The notes under the pieces: model-generated
Database searches by the model: none
What the model was told of the DNA's origin: nothing
What the model saw: only the letters and a program-made list of their open reading frames with translations
Shown: in pieces, positions 59,792 to 64,000 of the stretch
Layout: each line of letters begins with the position of its first letter
Numbering within the stretch: position 1 is the first letter of the stretch
NCBI RefSeq assembly: GCF_017591425.1
Contig: NW_024464918.1
Coordinates: 8,306,001 to 8,370,000, forward strand
Direction: 5' to 3'
Origin: Ochotona curzoniae
Taxonomy: Eukaryota; Chordata; Mammalia; Lagomorpha; Ochotonidae
DNA: 64,000 nucleotides
Program-made: the position numbers and the translations under genes

Positions 59792-60122
59792 GGGGCCCAG
59801 CATGATGCCACAAATGGCTAATACTCCACCTGTACCCCCTGCAAGCACTGGGATCCCACAGGGACATGGGTCCACTGCTCCATGTCCCATCCAACTCACT
59901 GCTTGTAGCCTGGAAAAGCAGTTAAAGTTGGTCCCAAGATTTGGGACCCCACACCCACAAGGGAGATCAGGAAGGAGGTCCTGGCACCTAGCTATGGTTT
60001 GGCTCAGGTAAGGCCATTATGGCCACTTGGGAGTGAACCAGCAGATAGATTTTTTTCTTTCTCTCCTTTCCTCAGTAATTCCTCATTCCTCCCCCCCAAA
60101 TAAATAAAGAAATCTTTAAAAA
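59792..60122 (+). repeat. C-type SINE, older copy
   Basis: It starts AGGGGCCCAGCATGATGCC, keeps 'tcccatccaactcactgctt' and 'gggaccccacacccacaagg', and ends CAAATAAATAAAGAAATCTTT. Flanks AAACAGTATGAA and AAACTGTATAAA look like a mutated target duplication. Confidence 0.88.
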
Positions 60123-60304
60123 AAACTGTATAAAACGAAACATACAATTTGGAAGTAAAATTATTTAACAACACACTATTGGCAAGAAAAAGAACCCAGA
60201 ACACACTCAAGAGTCAAGACCCGAAAATTTAAGAATTTGGAGGATATGCACAAAGACTAGAAGGATAAAAAATAAGTATAGGATGAAATGAATGAATAGT
60301 CAAA

Positions 60305-60910
60305 AAGACAGTGTCACAGGCTAAATTATGTGTCATAAAATGATGGGTTACAAATCTAATAGTTACTGTGTGATCATGTGGCTTTAATTGGATACAACAT
60401 CTTTGCAACTCCCAACCAAGGGTTACAGGGTACACTTTGGTCCACTATGACCGTGTCATCGAAAAGAAAAATTTAGACACAGTACAAAGCAAGACAGCTT
60501 GAAGACAGAGAAAAAAATGACTGTACACCTGGGCACAAGTCATACCAGAGGAAGATCTGCATGACTGCCAACAAATGGCAGAAAATAAAAGAAGCAAAGA
60601 AAGGGGTAGGCACTATGGTACAATGAGAAGTAATTAAGAAGTAAGTAAGTTAGAACACTGGTACCCCACAGCAGAGTACCAATTGGAGCCTAAGCCACTC
60701 TTCTTCCAATCCAGCTCCCTGATAATGTATTCAAGAAGCATTAGATAATGGTTCAAATACCTGAGAGTGTGCCAATCACATGAGAATCCCCATTAGCAGG
60801 ATTCAGTTTGCAGAAACCCAGCAGTGGCACCTATTTGTGGAATGAACCAGTCCTCAGAAATCTGAGGCAATAGAACAGATCCAACCCATCCAGCTTTTAG
60901 CACTTCATTA
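60305..60910 (+). mobile_element. MLT1-type LTR (ERVL-MaLR), interrupted by an old SINE
   Basis: 'cacaggctaaattatgtgtc', 'ttactgtgtgatcatgtggc', 'catctttgcaactcccaacc', 'ctatgaccgtgtcatc' and 'atttagacacagtacaaagc' follow MLT1 ('ggctgaattgtgtcc...atttggaaatagggtctttgca...atatgactgtgtcctt...atttggacacagac'). After the SINE, 'agaacagatccaacccatcc' may be the continuation. Confidence 0.6.
60605..60868 (+). repeat. Old C-type SINE inside the LTR
   Basis: 'cttcttccaatccagctccc' and 'gcattagataatggttcaaa' with 'aatgaaccagtcctcagaaa' mark the older variety. The A-rich tail is lost. Confidence 0.65.
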
Positions 60911-60914
60911 AAGC

Positions 60915-61380
60915 AGCTTTTACAATCCAATACAAAAGTCATGCAAAAAGAAGCTTTCAGATAATGTCCATAGACTCAAGATGACCTTATTGTAAAAACA
61001 ATGAGAACTAGAGAGATATCCTAAAGACTAGGGAGATACCCTGGAGCATAAAGACAAAGTAAATCCTGCTTTACACCATAATTAGGTGCTGCTCAGTGTG
61101 ACTGTGCTTACATGAGAAGAAGCATATTTCAAACCCAAACACCTAAAGCTAGGCAACAAAGTTTATGAAATATCATATTGTATGAAAAAAGTAATTGAGA
61201 AAGACTACTAGGACCTGATGATTGCAAGCTTCAGAACTGCAAAGAATAACATATATCTGTCGTCATCAAATACACAACATTTATTTCAATTGCCACGTTA
61301 TCAACAATTCCCCAACCTAAGAGAGCAAAAGAAACAAATATTTAAGGAGCTGGCAGGATCAAAGGGAACTGGTCATTTTA
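60915..61380. other. AT-rich sequence, no gene seen
   Basis: Nothing is recognised. Confidence 0.5.
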
Positions 61381-61385
61381 AGAAA

Positions 61386-61742
61386 ACTGTAGAGGCCCCT
61401 GGTGTGGTGGCCTAGCGGCTAAAGTCCTTGCCTTGAACATGCCAGAATCCCATGTGGGTGCAGGTTCTAATCCCGACAGCTCTACTTCCCATCCAGTTCC
61501 CTGCTTGTGGCCTGGGAAAGCAGCTAAGGATGGCCCAAAGCCTTGGGACTTTGCACCTGTGTGGGAGTCCTGGAGAAAGATTCTGGCTCCTGGCTCCGGA
61601 TCGGCACAGCACCGGTTGTTGCACTCACTTGGGGAGTGAATCATTGGATGGAAGATCTTCCTCTCTGTCTCTCCTCCTCTCTGTATATCTGACTTTGTAA
61701 TAAAAGTAAATAAACTTTTTATTTTAAATAACACTATAGAGG
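61386..61742 (+). repeat. C-type SINE, subfamily B, full length, with near-perfect duplication
   Basis: The element (61396-61732) has the subfamily-B A box GTGGCCTAGCGGCTAAAG and CTTGAACATGCCAGAATCCC. The duplications ACTGTAGAGG (61386-61395) and ACTATAGAGG (61733-61742) differ at one base. The 118-codon minus frame is repeat sequence. Confidence 0.94.
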
Positions 61743-61744
61743 AA

Positions 61745-62395
61745 TTATATAGGATGAATACAAACTTGCAATGCAGAAATAAAAGAGAATGGTATACAAA
61801 GTTATGTGTTGGGAATATAAACTTTTTAGTAATTTTGATGGAAACATATACACAGCCAAAAGTTCAAGTTCCTTACACTATTCACACTAAAAAAACAAAA
61901 CAAAACAAACAGAAAAAAACAATTATCTTCCACTGATAATCCTATTGTTAAAATATTTTTGAACCAATTTATTTCAGACACTAAAATGACTTCACTGACT
62001 TGACAGAAAATTGACGACTTTTTAATAAACATCACACAATCTGAGAGAAAGCAATATGTTACAACTTGGTAATTGTCATAGGTTTTGGTTTGACCTTTGA
62101 TATAGCTGAGTCTTACCATAAAAGTAAAAATTAACCACAACTATGCAGTAAATCAGTATGCTTTGGTTAACTGATTTCCAAGGAATTTTCTTATTTTATT
62201 AGCTCTCTGAAATTTATGGACACAGAGTTACTCACAAAAGTCTTCAGTCCCTAGTAACTGTAGCTAGGTGCCCATGGGCTGTTTGGTGGTGTTGCCATTT
62301 TTTTCTTCTCTTGATAGCTTTTGCTGGGGATTATTTTATGAATATTTTCAAATAGTAAAACTTGGGCTTGATTTGATTCATTTTTATTTCATTTA
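61745..62395. other. AT-rich sequence, no gene seen
   Basis: An (AAAAC)n-like run lies at about 61889-61918. The rest is not identified; part of it may belong to the L1 remnant to the right. Confidence 0.45.
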
Positions 62396-62399
62396 CAAC

Positions 62400-63300
62400 T
62401 TTTCTTCTATTTTTTCTTAAATCCTGCCTAACTGGCTGTAGTTTATTTTGCTGCTGCTAACTAGGCATGATGGAAACATAGATCAGTAACATGGACCTTC
62501 TCTCAAATAGCTTCATATTTTCCTTTTAAATTATCCCATATAATTCAATATGTGGGGCTATCATTTTTATTCTGTTCAATTTTTAAAAACATATTCTTTG
62601 ATTATAGGTTATTTACAAATAAATGAGTTAATTTGCAAACCTTTTGGGAATTATGTTATTAATAACTCATTGATAACTGATTTTATTGTCTTGGGTCATA
62701 GTGTGCACTTCACAGAATCATACCTATTTCTGGATTTTAAGGAGGCCTAACCAGAATATAGTCAATAATAATGATGTTTCTACAATTTGAAAATAAAGTT
62801 GATTTGGTGGGTTTTAGGTTTCATATTCTATAGGTGTCGATAATGTTATTACCAGACAGTGTTATATACATCTTTTATATTCTTGTTAGTATTTTTGTCT
62901 CTCTTATCCTTTCCTCAGAAATTGGCCTTTTAATTTCTGAGTCTGAAATTTGATCTACTACTTTTGTGGGCCTTATAGGTGTTGTTTCTTGAATTTAATT
63001 TTAACAGATGAGCTATGCATAGGCTGAGGAATGCAATGACTTTTGAAAAAAAAATGGACTTTTTATCATTACTGAATACACCTTTTATCACCCGAATATT
63101 CTTTGTTTTGAAATTTTCTCTGTTGAGTATTAATTTAGCTATACCAGCTTTCTTTCTGTCATAGTGTGCATAATATAATTTTCCATCATTTTACTTCTGA
63201 TCTATTTTTATCTTGGTATTTAAAATGCATTTATTACTGACAGTATTTTTCCTTTTCCATCCTTCTGATAATCTTTCCCTTTAAATGTAATATTTTATTT
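62400..63300 (-). mobile_element. Old L1 ORF2 remnant, antisense
   Basis: The best block is 63140-63240: 'gctataccagctttctttct' then 'ccatcattttacttctgatc' and 'tatttttatcttggtattta'. This matches the complement of the L1 ORF2 endonuclease region ('gtatagccaccccagctttc...ttccatccttttactttcaacc'). Weaker matches to the left fit later ORF2 sequence in the correct antisense order. It is heavily mutated. Confidence 0.6.
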
Positions 63301-63304
63301 ATTT

Positions 63305-64000
63305 ACCATTCCTGGTGGAACTGGAAAGGATGTGCTGATGAAGGCATTGGAAGCACATTTTTTTTTTCCATTGGAAGCAATTAAAAAAAAAAAGATTTTC
63401 TTATCTATGTGAGCAATATAGACTTCACTGAAACAAGCACGGCTGTGAAAGATATAATGATGATATATTAATAAGTTTGTTAAACAGACATGATTTCTTT
63501 ATAGTAGTGTCTTCTGCTTCCAGACTGTTTTGACCCTTGGCTTATATTTTGTTACTGTTTTCCAAATAATATCCATTACATCCAGGTCTTCACATTCTCT
63601 ATCTTATGCTGAGGAACTTCCATATTTCCTATCACATATCTGATTATATCTGTGATTCTAGGGGTCAGATGGAAGCTCTGCATTTATGAGAAGCAAAGAA
63701 AAGGCACAGCTCTCTCTTTCCTTTTTTTCAATTAACTTTGCCAGAATTGCATTTCGTCAGTTTATTCACTACACATACGAACAAAAAACTAAAACCCAAT
63801 AAATCTGTTTTTAAAAATAGCAGTCTCCATGGAGTCAGTTCACATTTGGCTTCTGTGGAACACATCTGATTGCGGATGTGACAGATGTAAATTAATATGG
63901 TACTAAAAATGAACTAATTTAATGACCTATTTTCCTTTTACATGGCAGCATTTATTCTGAGTACACTGGAAGTTTTTGACAGATTGTACTTGCCACTCCT
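63305..64000. other. AT-rich sequence, no gene seen
   Basis: Nothing is firmly recognised. It may be a continuation of the antisense L1, but the match is too weak to claim. Confidence 0.4.

Overview
This looks like a nuclear DNA segment from a lagomorph, most likely a pika (Ochotona). It is AT-rich, has no dense open reading frames, and contains more than 30 copies of a tRNA-derived SINE of the lagomorph C type. These copies have a Pol III A box like GGTGGCGCAGTGG, a B box like GGTTCTAATCC, and an AATAAA-bearing tail ending in TCTTT. The youngest copies differ from the rabbit consensus as I remember it, which is why I favour pika. The species is an inference; the SINE class is seen directly.

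I find no protein-coding gene that I can support. The longer reading frames fall inside repeats (SINEs at 26.5, 45.0 and 47.5 kb, a solo LTR at 17.4 kb, an old LTR at 22.6 kb) or show no recognisable domain. The window is best read as intergenic or deep intronic sequence shaped by transposon insertions. Three weak coding candidates are listed separately: a possible signal-peptide exon (15825-15892, minus), a 38-codon single-pass membrane ORF (36350-36466, minus) and a possible internal exon (52548-52644, plus).

Layout. 1-12 kb: a truncated young SINE at the left edge, several old SINEs, an ORF1-type L1/HAL1 remnant (about 4-5.1 kb) split by a SINE, MIR/L2 traces and an antisense L1 3' end (10.9-11.4 kb). 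12-27 kb: a young SINE with a perfect 18-bp target duplication at 15.2 kb, an ERV2-type solo LTR inserted in an L2 at 17.2-17.6 kb, an MLT1-like LTR fragment, an AT microsatellite and further SINEs. 27-33 kb: an L1 3' end split by a SINE, and a second L1 3' end. 33-46 kb: mostly unique AT-rich DNA with scattered SINEs and microsatellites. 46.3-47.2 kb: an isolated GC- and CpG-rich block with GC boxes, unlike everything around it. 47.3-64 kb: SINE clusters (47.3-48.1 and 57.1-58.5 kb), two MLT1-type LTRs, MIR pieces, an unnamed old mammalian repeat (copies at 23.5 and 58.8 kb), and an antisense L1 ORF2 remnant near the right edge.

The features do not form an operon or pathway. The value of the window lies in its insertion history (nested elements, target-site duplications, at least two young SINE subfamilies) and in the GC-rich island, which is the best candidate for a promoter. 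I did not find a convincing undescribed biological system. All family assignments rest on recall of consensus sequences and were not checked by a search.
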